Positions 1 through 10,186 are shown, counted from the first letter of the stretch. The stretch is 20,000 nucleotides of DNA from Actinidia chinensis (GCA_009663005.1 CM018889.1:2274845-2294844); one strand, 5' to 3'. Notes: generated by a model not told the origin, from the letters alone. Numbers and translations are program-made.

Positions 1-1509
1 TTTTAAGGTGCTTATAAAATAGATAAATTTAAAAAAATAAGAAACTTTGATGAAGTTTGATCAAAAAGTACTAAAGACCAAAAAAAATTCAAATTTGAAC
101 AAATAAAAAACTAAGATATTCTCATCTAGAAAAACTAGAAAAATAAATAATATTTTTCCATATTATTTGCATGATAATTTTTACTCGTGAAGCCTATCCG
201 AGATAAATGGTTCGAATATCAGTTTGGAGTCAGGTGGGGGCCACAAAAAAATTTTGAATAACTAATGGAGGGTAGAGTCAAAGATGAAATCTTTCGCATG
301 CTTAAAAACGGGCGATCGACCGCAATATCCGACGACCATTAAAAAAAAATAAATTTTAAAATAATTTATTTAACAAAATAAAAGACTAGGGTTTTCGTAC
401 TAATTATCAAGATTCAAACCATGTATTAAGATGTCATTATTCATCTAATTACTCACCAGCGCGGCATCCTCCATGTCTAGTTTCGATAATAATGAAGATT
501 AATTTTTTGGTTGATGTAGAATCTTTTGTGGAATATTACCTATCGTTTTCGATTTCAATTATGGAGATAAATGGTATAGGCAATTACTTACATAATATAT
601 CTTTAATGAAATCATTTTTGTCAAGTACGTGCATTCAGCATACTTTATACCTAACTAGGAAATAATTTTCTTGCGATGTGTCAAATAACTTTCTTGCAAT
701 AATAGGATAGTATTTTTCGGTAATAAACTTAAAATTGATTGAAAAAAGACTAATAGGCTCAATTTTTTTTTATATGCACTAGCAGTCGTAATGTTCAAGA
801 ATTGGGGGAAAACCCATTATCTATTTTGGTTCACATTAAATTTTGAAATTGTGAACGAAAAGGAAAGTTAATGAATCACTCTATGGTTCTTTAACCTTTT
901 TTATTTGTGATTTCCTTTTTTTTGCTCTCAACCGTAATTCTTTGATCCAAATGAAGGCCTCTATAAATTCCAAAATGGTATAAATATTTATATTTAATAA
1001 AAACATTATTGATAGATTAAATTTCAATCTCAAGATAACTTATGAACCCAATAAACAGTAATTGTTAGAAAATGCTCTAACCATAATTCCTATTTGTGTT
1101 TATATATATATATGATTACATAAAAAAAAAAAAAAAAGAAAAAAAAAAAAATAATAGATTTATTAACTTTTGAGTTTAGGTGGGTTCAAATCGGGTTTCA
1201 GATATTCGATTTGGATTAACTCATCCTACCCAAAAGGGGTATTCACATTTCTCCAACCTCATACGGAGGCCGTAATCGCGAGAGCCGAAAATGGGGTATA
1301 TTGACGTTAAGATCATTACCTAGGCCTTGGATTCTGATTTTCTCATAATTTCCATCCATACATTGTTATATGTCATTTGCTTAATCTACACTTGACATGA
1401 TAATATTATATATATATAGTAATAATACACCTCACCCACATCACATCAAACATGAGTAATTATTTTTGTTCACTGTTGAATGTTTTCGATTGTATTAGTT
1501 AAGGGTAGT
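1..1509. other. AT-rich intergenic DNA, no gene seen
   Basis: No open frame of useful length and no recognisable coding motif on either strand. The stretch holds A/T-rich sequence, a short (TA)n run at about 1100-1113 and an A tract at 1122-1151 interrupted by one G. A slightly more GC-rich patch at about 1240-1320 does not resemble anything I can name. Confidence 0.6.
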
Positions 1510-2386
1510 AGCTAGGGCTCAGTCTGGCTCATGCTAGGGATCTTTGGGTCCGCGTTTTATTTTTTAAAAGGGTTATATTTATTTAACTTTTTATTTTGGT
1601 TTTACTTAATTTTTTGTAAAACATAAATTACAAAAATCTGTTTGGTGTTCACCAATGTTAAATACTATTTTTAAACCTATTTAAATAAAAATATTTTGTG
1701 TTCACCTTTTTTTAAAACTATTATTAGAAAAATGAAGAGGTGTCGGTGTGGTGGTGTGGCGGCTGTGGTGGTATGGAGTGGAAGTGGTGGTTTGTGGTGT
1801 GGTGGCGGGTGTTGGTGAGGAGAAGGTGGTGTGATTGAGTTGAGTGGATGGGGTGGTGTGTGGTGGTGGTGTTTTGGGGTAGAGGTGGTGGTGGGCAGAG
1901 AGATGGTGGTGGTTGTGGCGGCGGCGGCGGTGTGAGTGGTGGATAGTGGAGGTGGTAGGTGGTGGTGTGTGTGGTGGTTGTCGGCGGTAGAGGTGGAGAG
2001 AGTTGTGGAGGCGGCGATGGTGGTGGTGGAAGGTGACGTGGAGTTTTGGCGGTTTAGTGGTGGAGGAGGAGATGGTGGTTGTGGCTTCGGTGAGGTGGGG
2101 GGTGGGAGGTGGAGTGGAGGTGGAGGTTTTGGTTTGGTGGGCAGCGGTGGTGGTGGCTGGTGGAGGTGGTGGTGGCGGTGGTTAAAAAATTTGGATAAAA
2201 AAATTTTGTAAATTAAAATAAAAATAATTTTTTTTATTTTCACTATTTTTAAAAATAGTGGAAGTTGTTTAGCCTTATTTTCATTTATTTTTTACAACAC
2301 AAACAAATTTTTGTTTACGTTTATTTTTAAAAATAGAAATTAAACTGAAAAACAAAAATTAAACAGTTAACAAACAAGCCCTAGCT
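1510..2386. mobile_element. Foldback-like non-autonomous element with GGT-rich core
   Basis: The 10-mer AGCTAGGGCT at 1510-1519 recurs inverted as AGCCCTAGCT at 2377-2386. Inside these ends the AT-rich arms also resemble each other in inverted orientation: the left arm has ACAAAAATCTGTTTGGTGTT near 1631 and the reverse complement of the right arm has a near match around 2290-2315. CTATTTTTAAA blocks also occur in both arms. The arms enclose a GGT/GTG-rich core. I found no clear target-site duplication. A long-armed foldback or Mutator-like non-autonomous element is the best reading; the family is not identified. Confidence 0.5.
1736..2181. repeat. GGT/GTG-rich low-complexity tract
   Basis: About 445 bp of strongly G- and T-biased plus strand, built from GGT, GTG and GGC triplets with hardly any C. 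Long open frames exist on both strands: Gly/Trp/Val-rich on the plus strand and Pro/His/Thr-rich on the minus. They follow from the triplet bias, because such repeats rarely form stop codons, and show no domain or non-repetitive segment. The tract forms the core of the surrounding inverted-repeat structure. Confidence 0.8.
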
Positions 2387-2590
2387 GTTTTGATTTTTAA
2401 ATTTTTTAATTTTTAGTAAATTTTTTCTAATGTTTGATTAGAATTTCATGTTTTTCTGTCTCCTATTGACGAGACCACTCTGAGAATGTAAATTTTTTTA
2501 TCTTATTTAAAAAAAAATTTACTAAAAATAAAAATAAAATATTTTTACTCGACCAATTTGCTAGTTTTTTTGTCTTTACTAGATTTTTTT
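2387..2590. other. AT-rich spacer
   Basis: Mostly A/T homopolymer runs between the foldback-like element and the tandem duplication. No gene or signal is seen. Confidence 0.5.
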
Positions 2591-2921
2591 AAATTTTAAT
2601 AAAATTTTATATACTCAGATTTCTTTCGTTAAAAAAATGCAAAAAAGTTTAAAATTTTGATCAAACCGTGAAAAAGTTTCATTAAAGACCGCAAAAAAAT
2701 TAAAAATCAAATAAGTTAAAAGAATTTTTAAAAAACTATTTCAATTTTAATAAAATTTTTAACATCTCTCTCTCTTCTCCTCTCTCTCGATTTCTCTCTC
2801 TCGTTAAAGAAACAAAAAAATTAAAAATTATGATCAAACGGTAAAAATAATTCCACTTAAAACAAAAAAAAAATAAAAAATCAAATGCGTTAAAAACTCT
2901 TTAGAAAAACCTATTTCAACA
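2591..2921. repeat. Two-copy tandem duplication with internal CT microsatellite
   Basis: Two units lie head to tail. Both begin with AATTTTAATAAAATTTT (near 2592 and 2743), pass through a TCGTT motif and then share a 117-bp body (2628-2744 and 2803-2919). Each body contains a GATCAAAC(C/G)GT block and ends in CTATTTCAA. The second unit is longer because of a CT-rich run at about 2765-2802. The copies differ by scattered substitutions and small indels, so the duplication is not very recent. It contains no coding sequence. Confidence 0.75.
2765..2802. repeat. CT-rich microsatellite
   Basis: Interrupted (CT)n/(TC)n tract inside the second unit of the tandem duplication. The equivalent place in the first unit has only a short TTTCTTTCG, so the tract probably expanded after the duplication. 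Confidence 0.8.
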
Positions 2922-4802
2922 TGGCCTTAATCAAACACTTTTAAATCCTTGAGAAATTAAATGTAACGTGTTTTAGTCGATGATCATCATTAGCAAATAT
3001 TACTATAAACTTTTTTTTTTGAGCTAGATTGAGCTAATTTCTTGAAAGACAAGTATTTTCGTAACTACGGCCATGGTCTTAGGAAGAATTTGTTCATGAA
3101 TTGAAATAAGGAAACTCCACTAGACATGCTAACAAACGTAGAAGTCTCAATGGTTAAGAAACACCAAAACGTCAAAAAAAAATTAATACACATTTTACAC
3201 GTATTAAATATACGTTTTATATTTAGGCTTACGATCCCTTCTAAGGACCTGATTTGGCCTAGTTTTTTTAAAGTTTTTTTAAACGGATTTTATTTTTTAT
3301 TTTTTATTTTTATTGAACCTTGGTTTGCGACTCCAGCACTTTTTGTTAGAGTATTTAATTACAAACTTAATTCTATTTCACCCCCGCTCTTTTTAGAAAA
3401 TCAAGTATAAAATGCTCTAGCACATTAATAAATTAGTTTCTGGATCAACAAAACATGGATGCAATAACAATATTACAATTTAGTGTATCGATGATGATCT
3501 GCAAAATCGTTGTATATACAGCTTTGATCAACAATGAAAAAATTCATTATGATGAAAAGAACAAAAACACTAAAAAATCTCAACAAATAAAATTTTTTAG
3601 CCAAATTAGGCTATAAATTATACGTTGAGTCACGCGCATTTTATACCATATCTCAGTTACCATGTAACAATTTAAAGCAAATAAACTAGTATTTGTTAGC
3701 CAAAATTCTAGTCTTATACTATACATATAACTACTAAGTCTAAATCTATCTCTAAAAAATATAATGTGAATTTTACGGTAAGTTAGCAAAATTGTGGAAC
3801 TTACCCTGGACCCTATCTGATTAGTTTACTTTGCACCGTTACTCTAATAAACCACCTTCATAGAAGATTATTTATGCATATAAAATCAAGTTGATCTCAG
3901 GATCAAAAATCACATGATTCGAATGTATTTTGTTTTTAAACAAAATAGACGGTCTGGTTTAAAATTATACTTGGTATCCCTATAAAAATGATCCAATTTT
4001 GTGACTATAATCCATAATCAACCTGATTTTTTAGTATGAAATCATGATCTCAGTAAATCTTCGGAGGCTGAAATGATCAGATTATCCTGTAGGCTGGAAT
4101 GGGCTTACATTTGCTAAACGTTACCTAAATCTGTGATATGTATGTCCACCATTGCAAAAACTTGTGGTTGATGTTGATTTGGTAATATGAGTAGTTGCAC
4201 AAATTGTTGTTGCAACTTGCACCATCCAACTTCATATGTATTTCCACGTTCAATTGGAGATCATTGAACCTTTGCCAAGAAAATCATTTTGGAGCTTGAG
4301 ATATTGATTCTGCATTCGATGATTGCCACCCATGGCATCGACATTTTATACGAGTAGTCACCAAATTTTCATGCCACCTGATTTTGCATTTGGGGATGGC
4401 ATTCACTACAACCTGCGGTGGCCTCAAAGTACATCTATTCTATCTTTTATGATTCCAAACGGATACTTTGTAGAGCTTCTTTGATAGATTATATAATAAA
4501 AATATTATATTATCGAACATTATGTAGCAACGCGTAGTCTGGACCTATTTATTTTAAAAAAATGATGAAAAATAGAAGTTTCAAATAAACTATAAGACAA
4601 TGTCATTCGATTATATAGCTATTAATATCCGATCAATTTGATTTTTTTGTACAAGTTACAATTCCCTCATCGATCTCGACCAAATAAATTGTTCAGATTA
4701 TGACAATTGACCATATATGATAAATAGATCAAAAATGGCACTACATAGTTTAGAGTCTTTGGGGCACTCTTAAACCCCAAATTCAGGGTGTCATGTAGCT
4801 AC
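2922..4802. other. AT-rich intergenic DNA, no gene seen
   Basis: Open frames at about 3126-3410 (plus) and 3580-3789 (minus) encode Phe/Ile/Lys-rich strings typical of AT-rich noncoding DNA. They have no motif, no biased codon use and no plausible splice context. Nothing else supports a feature here. Confidence 0.55.
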
Positions 4803-4805
4803 TAA

Positions 4806-5011
4806 GGAGTCCGTTCAGTACCACTTTTCGATAGGTGGCTAGCTTTTTAAGCTTTAAGAAAAAGCCCATCATCAAGTGTTTTTTTTTTGTGTTTTTTCTA
4901 TTCATTTTATAGCGAAAAGTAAAGCCAGAAAAGCAAAAAACCAAAAAAAATCCTTTAATTTTTAATAGCAAACTTAAAAAAACTAACTTTTCATCATTAC
5001 CCACCAGAGCC
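4806..5011. mobile_element. Tourist/PIF-like MITE, copy 1 (diverged)
   Basis: A 206-bp element that starts GGAGTCCGTTCAGTACCACT and ends CACCAGAGCC. The reverse complement of the end reads GGCTCTGGTGGGTAATG and pairs loosely with the start. The left flank is TAA and the right flank TAC, so the target duplication is imperfect. The interior matches the other two copies: an AAGCAAAAAA-type motif, then an AT-rich stretch ending in AGCAAACTTAAAAAAACT. A 73-codon minus-strand frame crossing it is an accident of A/T bias. Confidence 0.6.
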
Positions 5012-6439
5012 TACATATCATGACGTGTTAGCATAAAGAACGCGTTATTTTAGTGGGAGAAGTGACAACTTATAAAAAATGTGACATATAATTGAGTAAA
5101 GATCTTGAAGATGTCTTTGTTTGAATTGTAATAACATTTACAATCCTAAAAGTTTCCCACCGTTTTTAGCTATTAGCTACCATGGCAACACGAGTTAACA
5201 CAATTGAAAGTTCCTCTTCTTTTTTCGCTATCCAATAACAATATCGTTTACATTGTTACAATTCTCGACATTATGCGTGATACTAAAGTAAAAATTTTTA
5301 GAATTCAATTACAATCGAACAAGTATTTTAATTCACTTGAGTGTTAAGGTCAACATATTATCAAGTTTTTTTTTTACACACCGTTCTATATTTGCAACTA
5401 ATAAAATTACAAAAATTGTTTTCTCCAATCGCAAATTCGGAAGTACTTAGTAGTGTCTCATAATTTTGGTATGAAAGGCTTTGAAAGAAGAGGGGCAGTC
5501 TGTTGAGATTGGAATGGATTGATCCATTGGGCCATCAAGAGGCCCGCTCGAAAACTAGTATATCTCTTCACAAACAAAAGAGTGGACTCTTAAGAAAATA
5601 AACCAACTGGATTGAAGTACTGGTGCCACCACGTAAGGCCCCACCCGATATGAATAAAATCAGAATGGGGCCCGGCCCATGAAAGTCTTATCTTCACACT
5701 ATTATGGTGAAACTTACTTCAAATATTCAAGTTTGGGCCGATCATGATTGTTTTCAGATAAGAATTTGAATTGAAATACAAATTATGTTGGAAATTAATA
5801 TAATATTTATTGACTTTCTCTGAGGTTGTAATATGTAATTCGAGACTTTGTAATCCACTAAATTGGATGAAATTTGTAATAAACCTCCCCCATTATTACA
5901 TCCAGTAAGTATGGAATTGCCCTAAATTACTATAATACCATAAGTAAATACAACATAGAATATTGTTCAATTAGACCCTATTATATAAATTATGGTATTA
6001 GAATCTTTTATAACCCCATATGTTTTTACTTGGTGACTAATTTTGTCTGTTAATGGGGTTTCTTATTCGACTAATTATATATTTTATAATTTCTCTCTCT
6101 AGTAGTATGTAACGATTCTAGTTTTATAACTTGCGATAATTGAAAGTGATATAGTATTTTTATTTGGATGTTATTATTGTTGTTTATTTATGATATGACT
6201 GTCTAGTTAAGAATTGATTTTTTTTTTATTTATGGAGTACCTGACTTTTTATTTAGTTAAAAATTATGATGTAAGAGCAATAATGAACAATAAAAAAAAT
6301 ATTTAATCCAACAATCATATAAATTGTAAAAAAACAAGTACATATTAAAGTCACATAAAACTAATTCGATGAATTGTTATACAACCTTAAATTCAATGAA
6401 TTTCTAATTCGGCAAATTTAATCTCCAAAATAAACATGA
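5012..6439. other. AT-rich intergenic DNA, no gene seen
   Basis: No supported gene. A modestly GC-rich patch at about 5515-5690, with GGCCCGCTCG and GGGCCCGGCCCA blocks, stands out from its surroundings, but I cannot assign it. The rest is A/T-rich sequence without organised repeats. Confidence 0.5.
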
Positions 6440-6665
6440 CCCTATGGTTGATTGAAGGTTCTGTTTTTTTTTTCTGATACAGTTTTTTTAGGGTTTTTTG
6501 CTTTAAAATAAGCCAAAAAATAATAGAATTGCTTTTTTTGCTTTCAATTTTGCTTTTTTCTAGTTAGCTAAAGTAAAGCAAAAAAAGCAAAAAAGTAAAA
6601 ATTCTTAACTTTTTTGATAATAAATTTAAAAAAAACTTAGGTTGTAACATTTACCAAACTGAGCC
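6440..6665. mobile_element. Tourist/PIF-like MITE, copy 2
   Basis: A 226-bp element of the same family as 4806-5011 and 8635-8841. Its right end, CCAAACTGAGCC, differs by one base from the CCAAACGGAGCC end of the third copy. Inside, TTTAAAATAAGCCAAAAAA matches TTAAAATAAGCAAAAAAGCC of the third copy, and the region before the right end (TTCTTAACTTTTTTGATAAT) matches both others. TGA lies on both sides (6437-6439 and 6666-6668), a plausible 3-bp target duplication. The left terminus is poorly preserved, so the start may be off by a few bases. Confidence 0.65.
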
Positions 6666-7107
6666 TGAGAGCTAGAAAGAGAGAAACGTAACATGATTTT
6701 TTTTGTTTACTTTTATTTTTACTCCTTCTCTTCCTCCCAAGTTGAACAATCTTCAGGTAGGGTTGAAAATTGTGAACCTGATAATGATTTTTCCTGCAGA
6801 ATCATATAGGCTATTGCTTCACCAATTTCTCAACAATTATAGGAATTCAACAGTAAACAGAAAGGAATATCATAGTAGATTGATATTAGTCGAAACCACT
6901 AATCATAGGATTCATACCAGTAATTTGAAAATTGAGGTTTGACGAGATCCACAGAAGAAAGTCCATGTCAAATTGCGAACGCGAACGCCGTTAAGGATAA
7001 GAAAAGGGTTGCAAACTCTCTCTCTTTACTCTAAAGGATTCATACCAGAGGTTAACCTAGCAAGTGAAATGACTAGTATGCCCCTGATATGATTGAGTAA
7101 ACACCCA
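6666..7107. other. Intergenic DNA, no gene seen
   Basis: A 79-codon plus-strand frame at 6703-6942 shows no recognisable motif and starts beside the MITE. I regard it as chance. A phrase AGGATTCATACCAG occurs twice, near 6907 and 7036. Confidence 0.5.
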
Positions 7108-7262
7108 AAAGTGAGTGTATATAGATACCTCATTTTTGCCTCCACAAATAAGTGGGACATGTTCTAATTAGAATTTTAGAAAACGTGAAAACTCTAATTA
7201 GAGCGGGTTCTACTTATTTTGTGAGAGAGCCAAAATGAGTGTGTCTTCGACACACTCACTTT
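7108..7262. mobile_element. 155-bp foldback MITE
   Basis: The element is almost entirely two inverted arms. The left arm begins AAAGTGAGTGT, then CTCATTTTTGCCTC, CACAAATAAGT and TTCTAATTAGA. The reverse complement of the right arm gives AAAGTGAGTGT, CTCATTTTGGCTCTC, CACAAAATAAGT and GCTCTAATTAGAG in the same order. The arms are about 65-70 bp and the loop about 20 bp (near 7177-7196). A smaller hairpin, GTGTGTCTTCGACACAC, lies within the right arm. No clear target-site duplication flanks it and the superfamily is not assigned. Confidence 0.75.
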
Positions 7263-7289
7263 AGATGATGATACCTATCACTTGCTCTA

Positions 7290-7560
7290 ATCAAAATAAA
7301 CCTGAATTGATGCCCAAATATAGAATGAAATTATCATCAATCGAAGGGATAAACCAATCAAAACCTAATCGATTGAAAAATCATGAATTGTTTAGGAGAA
7401 AGAAAGGAGAAGAGGGAGGCAGAGAATATAGAGGGTTTAAACCAATCAAACCCAAATTGAGGTCCAAACATCAAATTGTAGATAGAGAGAAGGAGGGACA
7501 TATAGAAGGGCTAACCAATCATACCCTAATGATGCCCAAATCATCAATCGAATACCAACA
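7290..7560. repeat. Degenerate minisatellite-like repeats
   Basis: The motif AACCAATCA recurs at 7352, 7440 and 7513, each time followed by an A/C-rich block; a purine-rich AGAGAGG/AGAAGG-type tail then precedes the next copy, so unit lengths are about 88 and 73 bp. A second pair, GATGCCCAAAT followed by ATCATCAATCGAA, appears near 7310-7346 and again at 7531-7552. A 151-codon plus-strand frame (7265-7720) runs through the repeats but has no domain; its Lys/Arg/Asn-rich start simply reflects them. I treat it as noncoding. Confidence 0.6.
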
Positions 7561-7970
7561 TTACTGGATATATACTATTGAACCTGCTACTAGCATTGCA
7601 GAATCGACCAGCACCACAACAACTTCTCTACCTCCAGTCAACCAACATCCCTTCTATTCTCAACCAACGCAGCGCGCCGCCGTATTTGTGAGGGTTGTTG
7701 ATGGGTTGCCTGGTGGGTGAGGGACGTTGTGTAGGTGAGGATGGGGAGGAGATGTTCCTTTGGATGAGACAAAGGGGTACACGGTGTTTTGTAGCAATGG
7801 CGGTGATGGCAATGGAGCTTGGCTAGCTGCGGGGTGATCTCACAGACGCACAAACGAGAGGAAAGGAAGGGGGGTGGGAGATAGAGGTTTTAGTCATTTA
7901 TAGAGGTCGGGTCTTAACTTCGTCAAAACAATTGGTCTAGCGAAAAAAGGTATGATGAAAAGATTTTCAC
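7561..7970. other. GC-richer stretch of unknown nature
   Basis: Between the minisatellite and the tRNA-like locus the sequence becomes clearly richer in G and C (GCAGCGCGCCGCCG near 7669, then G-rich plus strand to about 7880). Short open frames exist on both strands, including a His/Pro/Thr-rich one on the minus strand (7638-7853). I recognise no family in them. If the assembly carries indels, as the gene at 13305 suggests, this could be a broken exon or captured gene fragment. Confidence 0.35.
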
Positions 7971-7972
7971 AG

Positions 7973-8044
7973 TGCCACCACGCCGGGAATCGAACCCGGG
8001 TCGTACCGTGCAGGGTTACTTTCTAACAACTAGACCACTGGTGC
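7973..8044 (-). tRNA. tRNA-Gly(GCC)-like locus with indels
   Basis: On the minus strand this closely matches the plant tRNA-Gly(GCC) sequence. It has the 5' acceptor strand GCACCAG, the A-box region TGGTCTAGT, an anticodon arm close to GTACC...GGTAC, and a perfect T arm with B box GGTTCGATTCC (CCGGG/CCCGG stem). It differs by small indels: extra T and A bases in the D loop to anticodon stem, one C missing from the CTGCCAC anticodon loop (now CTGCAC), an A missing after GGTAC, and two extra G bases in the 3' acceptor strand (CGTGGTGGC for CTGGTGC). As written it would not fold properly and its anticodon is unclear. It is either a tRNA pseudogene or a functional gene with sequencing errors. A TTTT run follows about 13 nt past the 3' end on the minus strand. 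Confidence 0.7.
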
Positions 8045-8225
8045 GATATCTCTTGCACGCGCACCCAAGAACTTTATATCATTGTTTTATGAAAGGCCCT
8101 TTCTTACAAATCAAATGAGTATGCAGTAGTACCAGTTAGGGCTCATTGGCAGGGCACCCGCACATCGGGAGGGAAACACGGAAAATAATCTTTTAACGGC
8201 TACTTTTAAAATTGGTAGATAAGAA

Positions 8226-8365
8226 TGGGAGATAAGAAGAAAATATAGAGGGAAATAAAATATAAAATATTTAAATATTAAAAATATATATTTTATTTTT
8301 CTATTTATAATATAAAAAAAATTATTACACTTTGTTTGTCTTTATATATTTGTTTCTTATCCCCA
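8226..8365. repeat. AT-rich imperfect hairpin, MITE-like
   Basis: TGGGAGATAAGAAGAAAATATA at the left is mirrored by the reverse complement of the right side, TGGGGATAAGAAACAAATATA. The centre is nearly pure A/T with a self-complementary AAATATTTAAATATT. GC-rich flanks (GGGCACCCGCAC near 8155 and CCGCACCCACGTC near 8369) may belong to the same unit but do not pair convincingly, so I keep to the clear hairpin. Confidence 0.4.
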
Positions 8366-8634
8366 CCTCCGCACCCACGTCTCCCGGATAACTTTTAGTT
8401 AAGGTCTAGCCACCAAAAAATTAATCCACTCCATTGTCACAGTTGCTGTGTGAGAATAATATCGGGGGTATTAAATTAATCCGCCTCCATATCCGTCAGA
8501 CCAAATATGCCTTAGGTATTACATTTACTGACGTTTGGTCAGTTTATCTATAGCAGCCCGTGGGCTTACAGACTGTGAGTGGTGGTTGATCACCCCCCAG
8601 CGCCCGCCCCCTCGGAACCCAATTACGAGCATAA

Positions 8635-8664
8635 GGGCCGTTTGGCCACCAGCTTTTTCCTGGC

Positions 8665-8716
<52 letters not shown>

Positions 8717-8841
8717 TTATTTTGGTTTTTTGACTTAGTTTTAGGTAAACTGTAACCCCAAAAGACAAAAAATTAAAAAATTCTAGCCTTTTTGTAGCAA
8801 GCTTAACAAAGCTGGCTTTAAGCTCACTACCAAACGGAGCC
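8635..8841. mobile_element. Tourist/PIF-like MITE, copy 3 (best preserved)
   Basis: A 207-bp element starting GGGCCGTTTGG and ending CCAAACGGAGCC, which are imperfect terminal inverted repeats. TAA lies directly on both sides (8632-8634 and 8842-8844). Termini of the GGGCC(N)GTTTGG type with a TAA/TTA target duplication are known for PIF-Harbinger (Tourist) elements. The interior has TTGGCTTAAAATAAGC and a self-complementary AGCAAAAAAGCC/GGCTTTTTTGCT pair. It encodes nothing, so it would depend on a transposase elsewhere. Two diverged relatives lie at 4806-5011 and 6440-6665. Confidence 0.75.
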
Positions 8842-8844
8842 TAA

Positions 8845-10154
8845 GGCTTTAGTTAGGCCTCCTGTTTTTCTATTTATTTTTTCATTTTTAGTTTTAATTT
8901 TGTTTTAGTAAATTATTTTCGCCCCCGTTGATCAAAATCTTATATCTTTTCGCTTTCTCTTGATGGGTGGAGTCCCAAAATCTAAATAGTTTCTCTAATT
9001 CGGCAAAAGTTCACAAAAGATAAAAATAAAATAAACTTATTTTTATCCCTAAAAAATCACCTAAAATCTATTAATGAACCTTTTTTCAAAGTCGATAATT
9101 TTTTTTATATTTTCGAACTACGCTTTCTTGTTAAAGAAGTCCCAAAAAAATATAAATTTTAATCGAATGACGAAAAAAAAGATTCACGAGATAACAAAAA
9201 TTTGAAACACAAAGAAATTCAAAAACACAGTACTGCAAACTGGGCTTAAAAAAATACAATAGAGAGCCCCCCAAAATTCAACTCTCCATATCTCTTAGTG
9301 TGTCCCCACCACCGTAATTCCTGCTAAGGATCCCAAATCGTTCATCTAAGTATAAGCCTAGCATAAAAAGAGTATCGTGCAAAATTTATTAGATTCAGAC
9401 ATCTTTGAACGCATGAATAAATCTTATGTTTTTTAACAAAAATGATGGATGTGAGTTTTTCCTTCTACAATTAAACTTTCTATTTATGAAATTTCTTTAA
9501 AAATACCCGATTTGTCATGCATTTGTTATAGATGTTCAATAAATTAATTTTTTTAAATAAATAAAATTCATATATAAAATTTAGGAGGTTGGATGGCTTG
9601 GCCGGTTAGTACAAGAAGAGATGGGTTTATGGGTACGGAGGGTTTGTCATCCCAAAAAGGCTAATGAATTAAGAAAGAGGAGCATGATTAGGCTTTTATG
9701 TTTTTGTTTCATTATGCTTTTATTTCATTCTGTCTATTTAATTAAGCTATATCAAAATTGCACTAGTTTCAGACACCCTTCCTAACTAATATGGAAGGGG
9801 ACAAAGGTATATTTATTAAATTGATAATGATTTTCTACTTTTTTTTATTTAAATACATTCTGTTTTTATATGATGTATAAAATTCAAAAATATCCTTGAA
9901 TTTGGATTGTTAATTACTTTTAAACTCAATGTTTAACCCATATCAGAGAGTATTTGAGTATTTAGCATAATAAAGACAATAGAAAGTACATTTAAGAAAT
10001 TTTAAAACTATAATATAACTATTTCTTTTTTGAAAACTTTATGTTCAAATACTTCCCTATATGATTGGGGGGGTAATGACATTTTTCTATTAAAACATGT
10101 TGGTGGGGCTCTTGATTTCAAACGCTAGGATCATAATATAGTCACATCTTACTA

Positions 10155-10156
<2 letters not shown>
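8845..10156. other. AT-rich intergenic DNA, no gene seen
   Basis: No gene is supported. AAACTGGGCTTA at about 9238-9249 resembles the right end of the possible element at 18672-19178, and TTAGGCCTCCTG near 8854 could be its inverted partner, but the interior match is too weak to call an element. An isolated GC-richer patch at about 9570-9660 is not recognisable. Confidence 0.45.

Positions 10157-10186
<30 letters not shown>
10157..10186. repeat. (TTA)10 microsatellite
   Basis: Ten uninterrupted TTA units. A perfect run of this length is typically length-variable between individuals. Confidence 0.95.

Noticed and set aside
1936..2211. Gly/Trp/Val-rich plus-strand frame, resembling a glycine-rich protein
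   Set aside because: Same low-complexity tract; the Trp content follows from TGG triplets and no N-terminal signal or regular glycine-rich repeat is present.
1677..2243. 188-codon minus-strand frame rich in Pro, His and Thr
   Set aside because: It comes from the GGT-rich tract read backwards. Every frame through such a tract stays open, and there is no non-repetitive domain, signal peptide or splice context.
3126..3410. 94-codon plus-strand frame with a Phe-rich hydrophobic stretch
   Set aside because: Typical of A/T-rich noncoding DNA; hydrophobicity comes from TTT runs and no family is recognisable.
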